Assembly (NCBI GenBank): GCA_020746105.1
Contig: CM036626.1
Coordinates: 14,030,001-14,094,000, forward strand
DNA from: Trogon surrucura
Lineage: Eukaryota > Chordata > Aves > Trogoniformes > Trogonidae
DNA length: 64,000 nt
Reading direction: 5' to 3'
Shown in pieces: positions 9,901 through 20,550 of the stretch. The position numbers were made by a program, and so were the translations under genes. How positions within the stretch are numbered: the stretch's first letter is position 1; each line of letters begins with the position of its first letter. Under the pieces are notes generated by a model. That model worked only from the letters and a program-made list of their open reading frames with translations, did not search any database and was not told the origin of the DNA.

Positions 9901-12900
9901 TGGGGTAGGTGCTGAGATCCACACACCTCACTCGCCTTCACTCTCTGTCCCCAGGTGTGGCAACTGAACGTCACCGGCCCCGGCTGCCGACACTTCTCCA
10001 CCTGCCAGCGCTGCCTGCGGGCCGAGCGCTTCATGGGCTGTGGCTGGTGCGGGGATGGGTGCACGCGTCGCCACGAGTGCCCCGGTCCCTGGGTGCAGGA
10101 CAGCTGCCCACCCGTCCTCACTGACGTAGGTCTGCGCCGCCGTCCCCCCACTCCCTACATCTCCTGGGCTCTCGAGTGGGGAGGCAAGTGGGATGGCACT
10201 GGGTGGGGACCTTTGCTGTCCAGATCTCCTCAGGGAAGGACCTTTCCAGACATGTGACTGTTACTGGGGTTTTGGGACTCAGGGTGACGTGGGTGCCTCT
10301 CCTGCAGTTTTACCCCCGGAGTGCCCCGCTGCGGGGCCGGACACAGGTGACGCTCTGCGGCATGACCTTCCGCTCCCACCCGGACCCCGACCGCCAGCGC
10401 AGCCCTCCTGGTGCCTACCAGGTGGCGGTGGGACAGCGCGCCTGTGCCGTGTTGCTGGAGAAGAGCAAGAACTACAGGTGCCTGGTGATGATGAGGGGGT
10501 TGACAGCAGCAGAGAGGGGTCCAGGGCTGCGCCCCCTGTCCAGAGCTGACCTCTCATCATCTCCCTGCAGACCCCTGCCCACCTCCCGACAAAAGGACTT
10601 TGTGGATATGCTGGTGTGTGAGCTGGAGCTGGGGGGCCCAACAGCAGTGGTGGGCCCAGCTGACGTGGTGCTCACCGTGGAGGAACCCACCAGACCCTCT
10701 GGCTTCCGTGTCCAAGGCTCGGCCACCCTTGGTGGCTTCATCTTTGTGGTATGGTCCCATGCTGGCGGTCGCCCCTGACAGGGTTTGGCAGGGAGGGCAT
10801 TTGGCTCACCCACCCACCTCACTGACCTTATCTCTGCCCAGGAGCCCTGCATCAGCACCCTGCACCCCCTGTTTGGCCCCCAGGGTGGTGGCACCCACCT
10901 CTCACTCCACGGCACCCACCTCTCATCAGGGAGCAGATGGCGGGTGATGGTCAATGGCTCCGAGTGCACCCTGGCCAGGCAGCCCAGGTACTTCCCTGCC
11001 CTGCTGCAACATGGCACAGGGTTGTCCTTGACGTGGGGATGGACATGGGCACCCCTCGTCGTCCTGCTGTCTCCTCCAGACACAGCCGCCGTGTCCCCAG
11101 GCAGGGTGATGGGACGATTCAGTGCATGGCTCCTGCTGCTGGCAGCCTGGGCGCAGCCCTGGTGTCGCTGTGGATTGACGGGGAGGAATTCCTGGCGCCT
11201 CTGCCCTTCCAGTACCGCCCTGATCCCTTCGTTTCAGCCATCGTCCCCAGCTGCAGCTATGAGTGAGTGCATGGGATCCCTTCCCCAGGGGTGGGGGGAA
11301 AGCCTCGGCCTCCCCACCGCCCTGGCCGAGCTGGATGAGGTGCTGGGGACCATGTGCCCCCAAGGGCCCATGTTAACTTTGGGAGTCATGTGCGTCGTGG
11401 GGACTGCACCCCAAGAACGACATGCACTTGGGGGACTACATGCACCCCAGGACTCTGATCCCCACCTTCCCTAGGGGCTCAATGCTCACCATCATCGGCA
11501 CCCACTTGGACTCAGTGTATCGTGCCAAGATCCGCTTTGAAGCCAGCGGCATGAGGACCCAGGATGCAGTAAGCACCGCGACAGGAGGCCCTGCCCTCCC
11601 CACCCCAATTCCCATTGAGCACCCTGCTGTGCCAAAACCCAGCATCCTCCCACCCGCAGGAGTGCGAGGTCCCGCAGGCGCCGGAGCGGCTGCTGTGCCG
11701 CAGCCCAGCCTTCCCCTTCGAGAGCAAGGTGGAGACAGCACAGGGGAACCTGAGCGTGCTGCTGGATGGCACCGCTGGCCGCTGGCTCTTCCACCTCCGC
11801 TACTACCCCCAGCCCAAGGTCTTCCCCTTGGAGCAGGAGGGCGGGCGCCATCGCCTCAAGCCCGGTGATGATGAGATCGAGGTGCACGTATGTGGGGCAG
11901 TGAGATGCATCGGGGTGTGGGGGGTCCCATTGCCAGGATCCCCCAGGCTCAGGGTGCTGTATCTGGGCAGCAATTGGGGCTGGATGCTGTGACCACCTGC
12001 ATGAACATCACCATGACGGTGGGCGGCCGGGACTGCCACCCCAACGTGCTGCAGAACGAGGTGACGTGCCGCCTGCCCCGCGAGCTGCGCCTTCCCCCAG
12101 CTGGGGCCCCCGTGGAGGTAGGCACCCCCCCCAGGATGGTTGACCCCCCTGCCCTGGTGTCCACCACCTGAGCCCTCACTCCCTCAGATCTGCGTGAACG
12201 GCGTCTGCGAGGCGCTGGGCTGGGTGCTGGCCCCCACCGCCTCGCTGGACCTGGCCGCCAGCCTGGCCCTGGGCACCGGCATCACCTTCCTGATCTGCTG
12301 CGTCCTGGCTGCCACGCTGCTCCGCTGGCGCTGGAGGAAGAAGAGGGGTGAGTGCCGCACTCATCGGGCACCCTGCTGCCCCCATGCACCCACTCCGTCC
12401 CCCTGACCACTCCTCTGCTGCCCACAGGGACAGAGAACCTGGAGCTGCTGGTGCAGCCTGGCCGCAGCAACCCCCCTGCCACCACCCAGCGCCCTGGTGT
12501 TGACTACAGGGAGGTGTTGGGTAAGTGGGTGTCACTGGTCGGTGGTGGGGTGCTGGCTGGATGCACAGACCCTCACTCTGCCACTGCCTGTCCCATCAGT
12601 GCTGCCCACGGCAGGCAGCCCTGGCCCAGTAGTGCCCCGAACACGAGTCGCCGGTGCCGGTGCTGCTGCTGGTGCTAGCACGACAGGAGGTGGCTCCCCC
12701 GTGCCCTTACTCAGGGCCACATCCTGCTGCTTGGAGGACCTACGTCCGGAGCTGCTGGAGGAGGTGAAGGACATCCTCATCCCTGAGGAGCGGCTCATCA
12801 CCCACCGCCATCGGGTCATCGGCAAAGGTGACACAGTGCCCCAATTTGTCTGTGGCATCGCCACGCATGGGGCAAGATTCATGCTGCTTTGTCCCTGCAG

Positions 12901-14270
12901 GGCATTTTGGCAGCGTCTACCACGGCACCTACACGGACCCGCTGCTGGGGGACCTCCACTGTGCCGTCAAGTCCTTGCACCGTGAGTAGCACCTGGTCCC
13001 GCAGCACAGTCCCGTGGCACGGTGGCGGGGTGCCCCACAGCTCATCTCTCGGCAGGTATCACGGATGTGGAGGAGGTAGAGGAGTTTCTCCGTGAGGGCA
13101 TCCTCATGAAGAGCTTCCACCACCCGCAGGTGCTCTCGCTGCTGGGGGTGTGCCTGCCCCGCCACGGGCTGCCACTCGTCGTCCTGCCCTACATGCGCCA
13201 CGGGGACCTGCGCCACTTCATCCGTGCCCAGGAGCGGGTAGGGGGGGTACCCTGGAAGGGGAAGGGGCAGTGACGGGGCCAGGGTCGCCCAGCTCACCAC
13301 TCCCACCCTGCAGAACCCCACTGTGAAGAACCTCATCGGCTTCGGGCTGCAGGTGGCCCTGGGCATGGAGTACCTGGCCCAGAAGAAGTTTGTGCATCGG
13401 GACTTGGCAGCCAGAAACTGCATGTGAGTGCGGCTGTGCCTGTTGGACCCCTGCCATGGGGTCACCTTGGGGGTGGTCATAGAGGGGTGCTGCCTGGTGG
13501 TGTGTGTCCCCCAAGCTGGTGTCCCACAGGCTGGACGAGACTCTGACAGTGAAGGTGGCTGACTTCGGGCTGGCGCGGGATGTCTTCGGCAAGGAATACT
13601 ACAGCGTCCGGCGGCACCGCCACGCCAAGCTGCCTGTCAAGTGGATGGCGCTGGAGAGCCTCCAGACCCAAATATTCACAACCAAGTCAGACGTGGTAGG
13701 AGCAACCCCCCTCCAGCCACCCTGCCCACCGACCCTATCCTACCTGCCCCCCAATTGTGGCTCTCTGCTTGGCAGTGGTCCTTTGGGGTGCTCATGTGGG
13801 AGCTGCTGACGCGGGGGGCATCGCCGTACCCTGGGGTGGACCCCTACGACATGGCCCGTTACCTGCTGCGGGGGAGACGCCTGCCACAGCCCCAGCACTG
13901 CCCCGACACGCTGTGAGTGGGGCGGGGGGGGTGGCCAGGGTGGCTGGAGGAGGGTCCTGGGGTCTGCTGGTGCTGACAGGAGTGTCGGGGCAGGTACGGG
14001 GTGATGCTGAGCTGCTGGGCACCGGCACCTGAGGAGAGGCCATCCTTCACGGGGCTGGTGGGCGAGCTGGAGCGTGTCCTGGCCACACTGGAGGGTGAGC
14101 ACTACGTCAACCTTGCTGTCACCTATGTCAACTTGGAGCGTGGCCCCGCTTTCCCTCCCGCCCCCCTGGGGCAGCTACCTGATGATGAGGAGGAGGATAA
14201 CGAGGAGGAGGAAGAGCAGGAGGAGGAAGAGGAGGAGGAAGAAGTGGGGGAAGACACAGCTTTGTGCTGA
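6998..14270 (+). CDS. MST1R: Macrophage-stimulating protein receptor (RON/c-sea), MET-family receptor tyrosine kinase
   Basis: Twenty coding exons join in phase to 1429 residues (human ~1400): 6998-8221, 9477-9665, 9750-9875, 9955-10125, 10308-10477, 10571-10748, 10842-10987, 11080-11262, 11475-11568, 11660-11887, 11971-12117, 12188-12347, 12428-12520, 12600-12827, 12901-12981, 13056-13237, 13314-13423, 13530-13695, 13776-13912, 13994-14270. It binds MSP/MST1 and signals from the plasma membrane. Seen: signal peptide 1-24; sema domain; furin site K298-R304; PSI cysteines (exon 4); IPT repeats (exons 5-11); TM helix ~972-995; juxtamembrane DYR at Tyr1032 (Cbl-type site); GKGHFGSVY loop 1111-1119; Lys1136; HRD 1228-1230; DFG 1248-1250; activation-loop Tyr1260/1261; docking Tyr1375 and Tyr1382 ([11 protein letters not shown]). 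Oddities: a GC-AG intron after exon 3, an ambiguous exon 8 acceptor (11080 or 11101) and an acidic Glu-rich tail. Start 6998 is chosen because the signal peptide follows directly. Confidence 0.95.
8724..8729 (+). terminator. Sense AATAAA inside MST1R intron 1
   Basis: A canonical AATAAA lies about 500 bases into the first coding intron. If used with read-through of the exon 1 donor it would give a secreted fragment of the sema domain ending with intron-coded residues (stop at 8306-8308). There is no direct evidence that it is used. Confidence 0.25.
9328..9411 (+). mobile_element. CR1 retrotransposon 3' end fragment
   Basis: Short 5'-truncated CR1 tail in MST1R intron 1, sense orientation. 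The diagnostic segments are GGATTGGACTTGATGATCTT, AAGGTCCCTTCCAATCCC and the terminal 8-base repeat ATTCTGTAATTCTGTG. CR1 is the dominant LINE of birds, so this supports an avian source. Confidence 0.85.
14182..14257 (+). repeat. GAG/GGA purine tract coding the acidic MST1R tail
   Basis: An almost pure purine run (GAGGAGGAGGATAACGAGGA and similar) encodes a C-terminal stretch of nearly only Glu and Asp in the last MST1R exon. The human C-terminus that I remember is proline-rich instead. Being a trinucleotide-like tract, its length may vary. Confidence 0.85.
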
Positions 14271-14710
14271 TGGGGTACCCTGCACCATGGGGGCTCCTGG
14301 ACCCCCGTACACCATGGGCACGCTCCCCCTGCGAGGGATGCAGCGTGCAACTGGGTGCTGTGGGGCACCTCCCCTATGGGAGGGGTGCTAGGAGGCAGCT
14401 GGGTGCTGTGGGTGCTCTCCTGTGGCTCACACTGGACCCTACTGGGTGGTCCCCAGGCTTGGTCTCACACCACGGGGTGTAATGGGGCTCAGTCATGTGC
14501 TGGCTGGGTGCTGGGGGGCTCAGCCCTGCAGTGGTGAGGCTGTGCAGGGGGGCTGGGGGCTCAGCCCCACAGCAACTGGGTGCCAGGGGCCCCAGGCTGA
14601 ACCCTAGCGGGTGCCAGAGGCTGGCCTGGCCCACCCAGGGGTCCTGTGGAGTTTGCAGCCCCTTGGCTGCTCAAATCCCTCATTAAAACCTAATTATATT
14701 TTTTCCTGGA
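14271..14710 (+). terminator. MST1R 3' UTR and polyadenylation signal
   Basis: The stop codon TGA ends at 14270. The 3' UTR contains loosely repeated AGCTGGGTGCTGTGGG-like units (14340-14600). The common variant signal ATTAAA is at 14682-14687, followed by a T-rich stretch, which makes a ~430-base 3' UTR. Confidence 0.7.
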
Positions 14711-16009
14711 CTGGAGCTGTGTCTTTGAGGGGGGGACCATGTCCTTGCTTGGCAGCTCCGCTGCCCCCTGCATGCTGGGAGGGCTGCTCCCCTTGCATCC
14801 CCAACCCCCCCAAAGGGCACCCAGCTCGCTGGGCCATGTGGGTGAGGGTGCACACACCATTTCTGTGCCAGTAACAGGAGGGCAACTGCACATCAGTGCT
14901 GCCATGGCCACCCTGGGCACCATTCGCAGGTGCCCCCACCACACCAGGACATCCCTAGGCACCCTAGGTCCTGCCACGGCCACCTGCATTCAGGGGCCAC
15001 CCAGGCATCCATGAGGAAATGCCAGCACCAAGCCAGTGTCAGGGAGCCCAGGGCATGGGATTACAGTGTCCCTGGCACTGACATGCCCAGGAGCGCAGTG
15101 CCCAGGCTATGCAGTGATGGTGATATCCAGCCTGCAGTAACCCCCAGTGCTGCCAGTTTGGGCACTGCAACCCACCCTGCCTGCCCGCACTGTGTCCTGG
15201 TGGGACATGCTGGACATAGGCTGCTGCCTGGTGACCAAGTCTCATTAGCAACCTCAATTAGTTACACCCTAATTGCTTCAGTGACTGTCTGTGCAGGGGA
15301 CGATGCACAGTGCTGCTTGTGCCCCAGAACGTACCTGGGGTCTGTGTTGGAGTTGCCCAGGAAGAGGAGTGAGTGGTTGAGCCCCCCACAGGTGCTCCTT
15401 TTTACTGGCAGTGGTGACAGATGTTGCATCTGCAAGGAGCTTTTCCTGACAAGGAGTTCTCCTCCACCTCAGTTTTGGAGCAAAAATCCCACTGGAAGAG
15501 AGAGGGGACAGGTGACAGGCATCGCTCCTCTGGGCACATGTTGAGGCCAGGGTTTGCGGATGGGTGGGCGGGCAGAGGATGCTCAGGGCAAATGCAGGAC
15601 GGACAGGGGATGCTGAAACATGCCCCGGCACTTGGCTATGGCCAGCTCCACTCCCTGGTCCGTGGCCGGCCACGCAGGTCATGCAACCATCACCGGCTTT
15701 AAATAAAACCTCCTCGGCTGCTCATTAAGCTGTGCCGGAGCCTGGGGCCGCGTCAGCTCCCATCAGCCAAGCTGTCTGTCTCTGTCGGCGCCTCGCACCT
15801 GCACGGCTCCGCTCCCAGGAGGGTATTTTTAGCACGGAAGGGGCCTGGCATCCCTCAGTCAGGGGGTCTGCCAGGACTGTGTCTCAAATTCCCCTCGATA
15901 GGACTGTGTTGCTCCCCTCACCTGTGTTTCGGGGTGGCTGTGCCCCCTGTTGGGGGTGCTGGTCCTGCGTGTTCGAGGCCAAGTAGCACCATTTCAGCTA
16001 TGCTGCCAA

Positions 16010-16023
16010 GTTGCTGTGGCAAC
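16010..16023. promoter_or_regulatory. RFX X-box-like palindrome
   Basis: GTTGCTGTGGCAAC differs at two positions from the RFX X-box palindrome GTTGCCATGGCAAC. It lies about 5 kb upstream of the predicted CAMKV first exon. Confidence 0.5.
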
Positions 16024-16147
16024 GGGAAGTGCCCAGTTATCAGGACTGGATCAGAAACGGGAGGTGCTGAGGGGTGCTGGGCACCAGTGGTGGGGGTGCA
16101 GCCAAGGCAGGTGGCTGGGGCACTGCCAGCAGCTGGGATGTAGGATG

Positions 16148-16196
16148 AGATGGATGGATGGATGGATGGATGGATGGATGGATGGATGGATGGATG
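16148..16196. repeat. (GGAT)n microsatellite
   Basis: About 11 uninterrupted copies of the tetramer TGGA/GGAT, followed by a degenerate copy (TGAACGGATGG). It is an ordinary simple repeat in intergenic DNA. Confidence 0.95.
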
Positions 16197-16835
16197 AACG
16201 GATGGACAACAGCCCAGGTGTTCCTCTCCTCAGCACAGGGCAAGGTGGGTGCCCAGGGCTGTGGTTGGGTGGCGGATGGGTGCCAGGCTCACTGTTCTGC
16301 GACACAGCGGGGGACCCCAATGTGAGTGGGGCTGGCAGTGCCCCATGGTAGGGTAGCACAGTGACCTGCTCGTTAGCTGACGAGGCTTGTGTCACTAATG
16401 GTGATGTGCATGAGGAGGGCCCCTGCCTCAGGCTGGCACCCTCCCCAACCCCCGCAAATGCGCTTAATGGAGATGACAGATTTCATGCTAATACGCATTT
16501 ATCCTGCCCTAATTACGCTGCAGGAGGTGAGGAATGAGCGCCTGGACTTTAACGGGCTGGCAAGTGCCCACCCCTGTAAAACCCCTGCCTGCCCCTACTA
16601 GCCAAGTTCGGTACTGGCGCTGTGCACGCTGCCATGGCGCAGGGGATGGGCAGGGGGACCTGGCGGAGTGACATCTCACCTGGCACCCCTGCCCCACCTG
16701 GGAGGTGTCTCAGGGGTGCTGTTTGGGAATGGGTGGGCACCCAAGGGTGGTGGGCACTTGGTCAGTGGCACTCTAAGGTGCTCCATGGCTAGGAATGGTT
16801 GGTGGGGCACCCGGCCGAGCTGTGCCACGCCGTGC

Positions 16836-16897
16836 CACACTGTGTGACACACTGTGTGACACACTGTGCCACACACTGTGCCACACACCGTGCCATG
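16836..16897. repeat. Short tandem array of a self-complementary 15-mer
   Basis: About four copies of a unit like CACTGTGTGACACA, of which two carry TGTGACA and two TGTGCCA. The unit contains the near-palindrome GTGTGACACAC, so both strands look alike and give His/Cys/Thr-rich open frames that are not genes. Confidence 0.8.
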
Positions 16898-17644
16898 CCA
16901 TGTCCCGCTGTGCCCACCCGCCGTGGCTGCGGCAGAGCAGCCGGCGTCCCACCCCGGCAATGCGCCTTGCACACACAGCACTTTAAATGTTTTATTTGGG
17001 GAAAGTGCTGTCGTTAGCAGGGATTAATTATTAAAATCACAGCCATCTATAAAACATGAGTGGCCGTGCGCGGGGCTGTGGGCGCACAGGCAGAGCCGGG
17101 CACGGTCCTGCTGCTGGCAGCGCCGGGGGGCATGCTGGGGCGGCATTTTGCTGGTGCTGCCACAATGGCACGTCGCGCTGGCACCAGTTTTGGGTTCCTC
17201 ATGGCAAAGCGGGTGCAAAAAGTGGGGTGCAGGCGGTGGGAGACACCCAGGTGGGGGGCTGGGGCTGGAGGCCGGACTGGAGATGAGCAAAATAGTGCCA
17301 AACCAGTGTGGTCTCTGGCCTGGCGAGAGGTGGCAGGAGGCAGCAGGCAGCACTGAGCTGTTTTTAGCGGCTGCCGGCATGCTGGGGAGCGGGCGTGAAG
17401 AGCGACTGCCACGGCACCATTTTTAGAAACCAGCAAGTTTTGCTAATGATGCCTACGAGCGGTGAGGGGGGGGCCTGCCCGCATCTTTGTCCTGCTCCGG
17501 TCACTGTTGCCCGCACCCCAGTCAGGCTGCATGCCTAGTCCTGGCAGCCAGCCCTGTCCCTCTGTCCTCCCCACCCGGTTCTGGCACCTGTACTTTGGGG
17601 CATTCGCACTGCCCAAGGCACCCCTGCACCCATCTGGGGCTCTG

Positions 17645-17830
17645 CTGCCCCCCGGGGAGCTTTGGTGTGCCCTGGGGATCTTTCAGGGTCTCTGAGGAGT
17701 TTGAGTGGCCCTTGGAGAGCTTTGGTAACCCTTAAGGATCTCTGTTGGCCCCTAGGGAGCTTTGGTGGCCCCCAGGGAGGTCTGCTGGCCCCCAGGCAGG
17801 TTTTCCTCACTCTGAAGCCTTTGAGCCTCC
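17645..17830. repeat. Degenerate tandem repeat with GGCCCCCAGGGAGCTTTGGT-like units
   Basis: Six or so diverged copies of a ~25-30 base unit centred on GGGAGCTTTGGT and GGCCCC(C/T)AGG. No coding or mobile-element similarity was recognised. Confidence 0.6.
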
Positions 17831-18533
17831 TTTTTCTGCTCCTGAGACAGCAATTGCTCTCAGCTGGGTGGGGGGCTTGTCTCATTTTGGTGCCTGGTCG
17901 AGAACTGTGTCAGCCATGGTCCCAGTCCCAGTCCTCTTCCTGGGGACCGGTTCTCTCTCAGCGAGGACCCCCACTCGATCTGCATATGAAAATCCTCACC
18001 CTCAGCAGCTTCCCCACACCCTGGTCCCTTTGGCTGCAAGTGCTGCCTCAGGGAGACTCAGGGGACCCCCAAATATCTTCCAGTTGGACAGGGTATCAAA
18101 CCTCGATGCCATGGGTGATGCCATGGTACCCTGGGGCTGTTGGGTGCTAGAGCAGCCTGCACCACGGTGGGGACCACCCCAGCTGAGCCCCGGCCTGGGT
18201 GGGGGGTACCACACTGCTACATGGATTCCCCCAGCACCTGGCTGCCGAGCTGGGGGTGCTGCCTGAGGCTACCTGGTTGCATGGCTCACTGGCCATCTGC
18301 CTCGACACCTTCTAGGGTGCATGGGTGCCACGAGATGCCTATGGGGAGGGTGTTCCTTCCACCATGCACCCCCACTGCTGCTGACCCCAGTAAAGGGCCA
18401 GGAGCAGCGATCAGCAGCTGCGCCCCATTTTTTTCTTTCCCCCCCTTTCCCGCCAGCCCCCCGAAAAGAGGGATGGGGTTTATTTGGCCCCGTTGCCAGG
18501 CCGACACACGCAATTATCGCTGATTGCCTGGCG

Positions 18534-18547
18534 GTTGCCATGGCAAT
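18534..18547. promoter_or_regulatory. RFX X-box palindrome
   Basis: GTTGCCATGGCAAT is a one-base variant of the optimal RFX X-box GTTGCCATGGCAAC. It sits in an AT-rich island (18480-18550) that also contains CAATTATCGCTGATTG. It is about 2.3 kb upstream of the predicted CAMKV first exon. Confidence 0.65.
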
Positions 18548-20037
18548 GGTGAGCACGCAGGGATGCAGAGCCACGTGGCGCTTGAGTCACGGACACGCTG
18601 CACACCCCAACCCCCCCACTCCCCTCACCCCCCCACCGCACCCCACTGCACACCCCCCAGCACCGGGCTGCTGGCCTTGGCTGGTCCCACACCCCCTCCA
18701 CCCCACCTGGGGCAGAGGGGAACAGCCATGCAACCCCTCACCATGTCCCCCCACCCCAGACAGAGGGGTAAGGCCAGGTGACCCCAGCCCTGGCAGCCCC
18801 ATTTCAGCGGTCCAGTGAGAAATGCCACCCCAGACCAGGCATGGCACCCCACACATGGCTCTGGGCTCACTGCAGGGCAGTGGGTGCACAGGGTGGGGGG
18901 TACACAAGGTGGTGGGTTCACAGGGTGGTGGAGGCACGGAACAGTGGGGCACCGGAAACAAACACCACTGGGCTCAGCAGAACCGATCACCCCAAAACAG
19001 AGCACAGGGTGGCCCAAGAGCCCAGGCAGTGTTGGGGCCAGGAGGTGATTGAGTGAGTAGTGATGGGACCCTGGGGCAGTTCTGCCACAGGCAGGAGTCT
19101 GGTGCTGGAAGGTGACAGGCACAAGCCAGGCTGTGGCGCTCCATAGGATCACTGGTCCATCCCTCATGCTGTGAGCCACCGCCGGGCAGTCGTGAGCCGC
19201 GTCGGACACCTGCCGGGTAATTGTGAGTTACGCTCCAGGTTCCCGAGAGGTGCAAAGATTAATAACCGTGCCACGCTGCTGCCAGCCGCTATGATTAAAC
19301 CCTTGATTAGAAGCCCAAACTACAGTGCTCTGCTAATTCTCCTGCTCTCACGTGCCGTTAATTACTCAGCACTGGTGGTGGTGGGCTCCATTGTGAGAAT
19401 GGCCCTGGGGGGTGTTCCAGGGCTGCCATTGCCTTCGGCTTAGAGGAGATGCTGGCTTTGGGGACGGGACCCTGGTATCCCCTCTCCGTGGGCCTGCCCA
19501 ACTGGGGCTCAAGGGTCTGTGGGTCGGGAGAGGCTGTCATGAGCCATCACGGGCTGGGTGGTTTTGGGGAGACAGAGTCTGATGGGTGCAGAGGCGGGTG
19601 CAGCTCGGAAATGGTACCATATGGGCTGCAAATGCCAGTGTGCAGCACACAGCCAATTGGGAGGCACTGCACACGCGGCTGGCTTGTGTGAGGAGCTCCG
19701 GGGCTGGGGGAAGGGACTGGGGATCTCACTGCACCAGCGGGGCCATGCTGGCCATCCCAGGCTGTGGACGGAACCATGGTAGCTGAGTTCTTGCTACTTT
19801 CTTGCCCTTCAGCCTGTGCTGTGGAGCACAGAAAACCCCTGCGTGTGGGGGAGTGAGTGGGGTCTTTGGCCCCACAGCTGAAGAAGGAGGAGGAGAGAAG
19901 CTGCCTGGTTCCTACAGGATCATGGCATGGAGATAGGACTGTGCATCTGCCCATGTTTTTGTGGCACTTCTTACTACCCTCAAGGGACAGACACCTGTGA
20001 CGCTGAGCCCACACTCAGCACTGCTAATACCCTGCTC

Positions 20038-20190
20038 CCGTCCCGTCCCATTTATTCTGTTCCATCATATCCCACCCCATCCCATCCATCCTGTTCCATC
20101 CCATATTATCTGTACTATCCATCCTGTCCCCTTCGTTCCGCCCCATCTCATCACATCTCATACGTTCCATCCCACTCTGTCCCGTTAGGG
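20038..20190. repeat. Degenerate (CCCAT)n / (CCATC)n satellite
   Basis: A run of diverged pentamers such as CCCAT, CCATC and TTCCATCC. It is shared as a low-complexity type in vertebrates. The region has no coding signal. Confidence 0.8.
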
Positions 20191-20550
20191 TCTGTGGCCA
20201 TGGCACAGCCCAAGGGACCCCAGTGCTCTCGCCTTGGTCCCCACCATCTCAGCACAACCTTCTGTGACACCAGGGCTGCCCCAGCTCTGAGGGCTCAGCA
20301 GGATGTGGCCTGCAGGACACAGTCTCCCTTTGGGTGGCTACTCACTGGGGCTCGGGGCTCAGATGTGGACAGTGGGGACGGGCTCAGTGGACATCCACAG
20401 GTAGCTCCAGCTCACCTGGCTGGGCGGCAGCCAGAATACAGCAAACTGTGTGGGTAATGGTGCAGGGTCCTGGTGGGGTCCTGTAGGGTCTGCGAGGCGT
20501 AGCAGCACCCCAGTCAGATTTCGGTGAGTTTGCTGCCACCCTCCCCACGG

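Larger units (their letters stand above)
14711..20550. other. Intergenic region between MST1R and CAMKV
   Basis: No protein-coding gene is supported. The stretch is GC-rich with tandem repeats (listed separately). It is interrupted by AT-rich islands dense in TAAT/ATTA homeodomain cores: 15238-15300, 15695-15735, 16465-16555 (with octamer-like ATGCTAAT), 16980-17055, 17410-17460, 18480-18550 and 19215-19375. In such GC-rich DNA these islands resemble conserved enhancers. CAMKV is brain-specific in mammals, so it is the likely target, but conservation could not be tested here. Confidence 0.45.

Noticed and set aside
14123..14368. Serine-rich minus-strand frame opposite the last MST1R exon
   Set aside because: Antisense shadow of the GAG repeat that codes the acidic tail.
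16799..17017. His/Cys/Thr-repeat open frames on both strands
   Set aside because: Produced by the self-complementary tandem repeat at 16836-16897.
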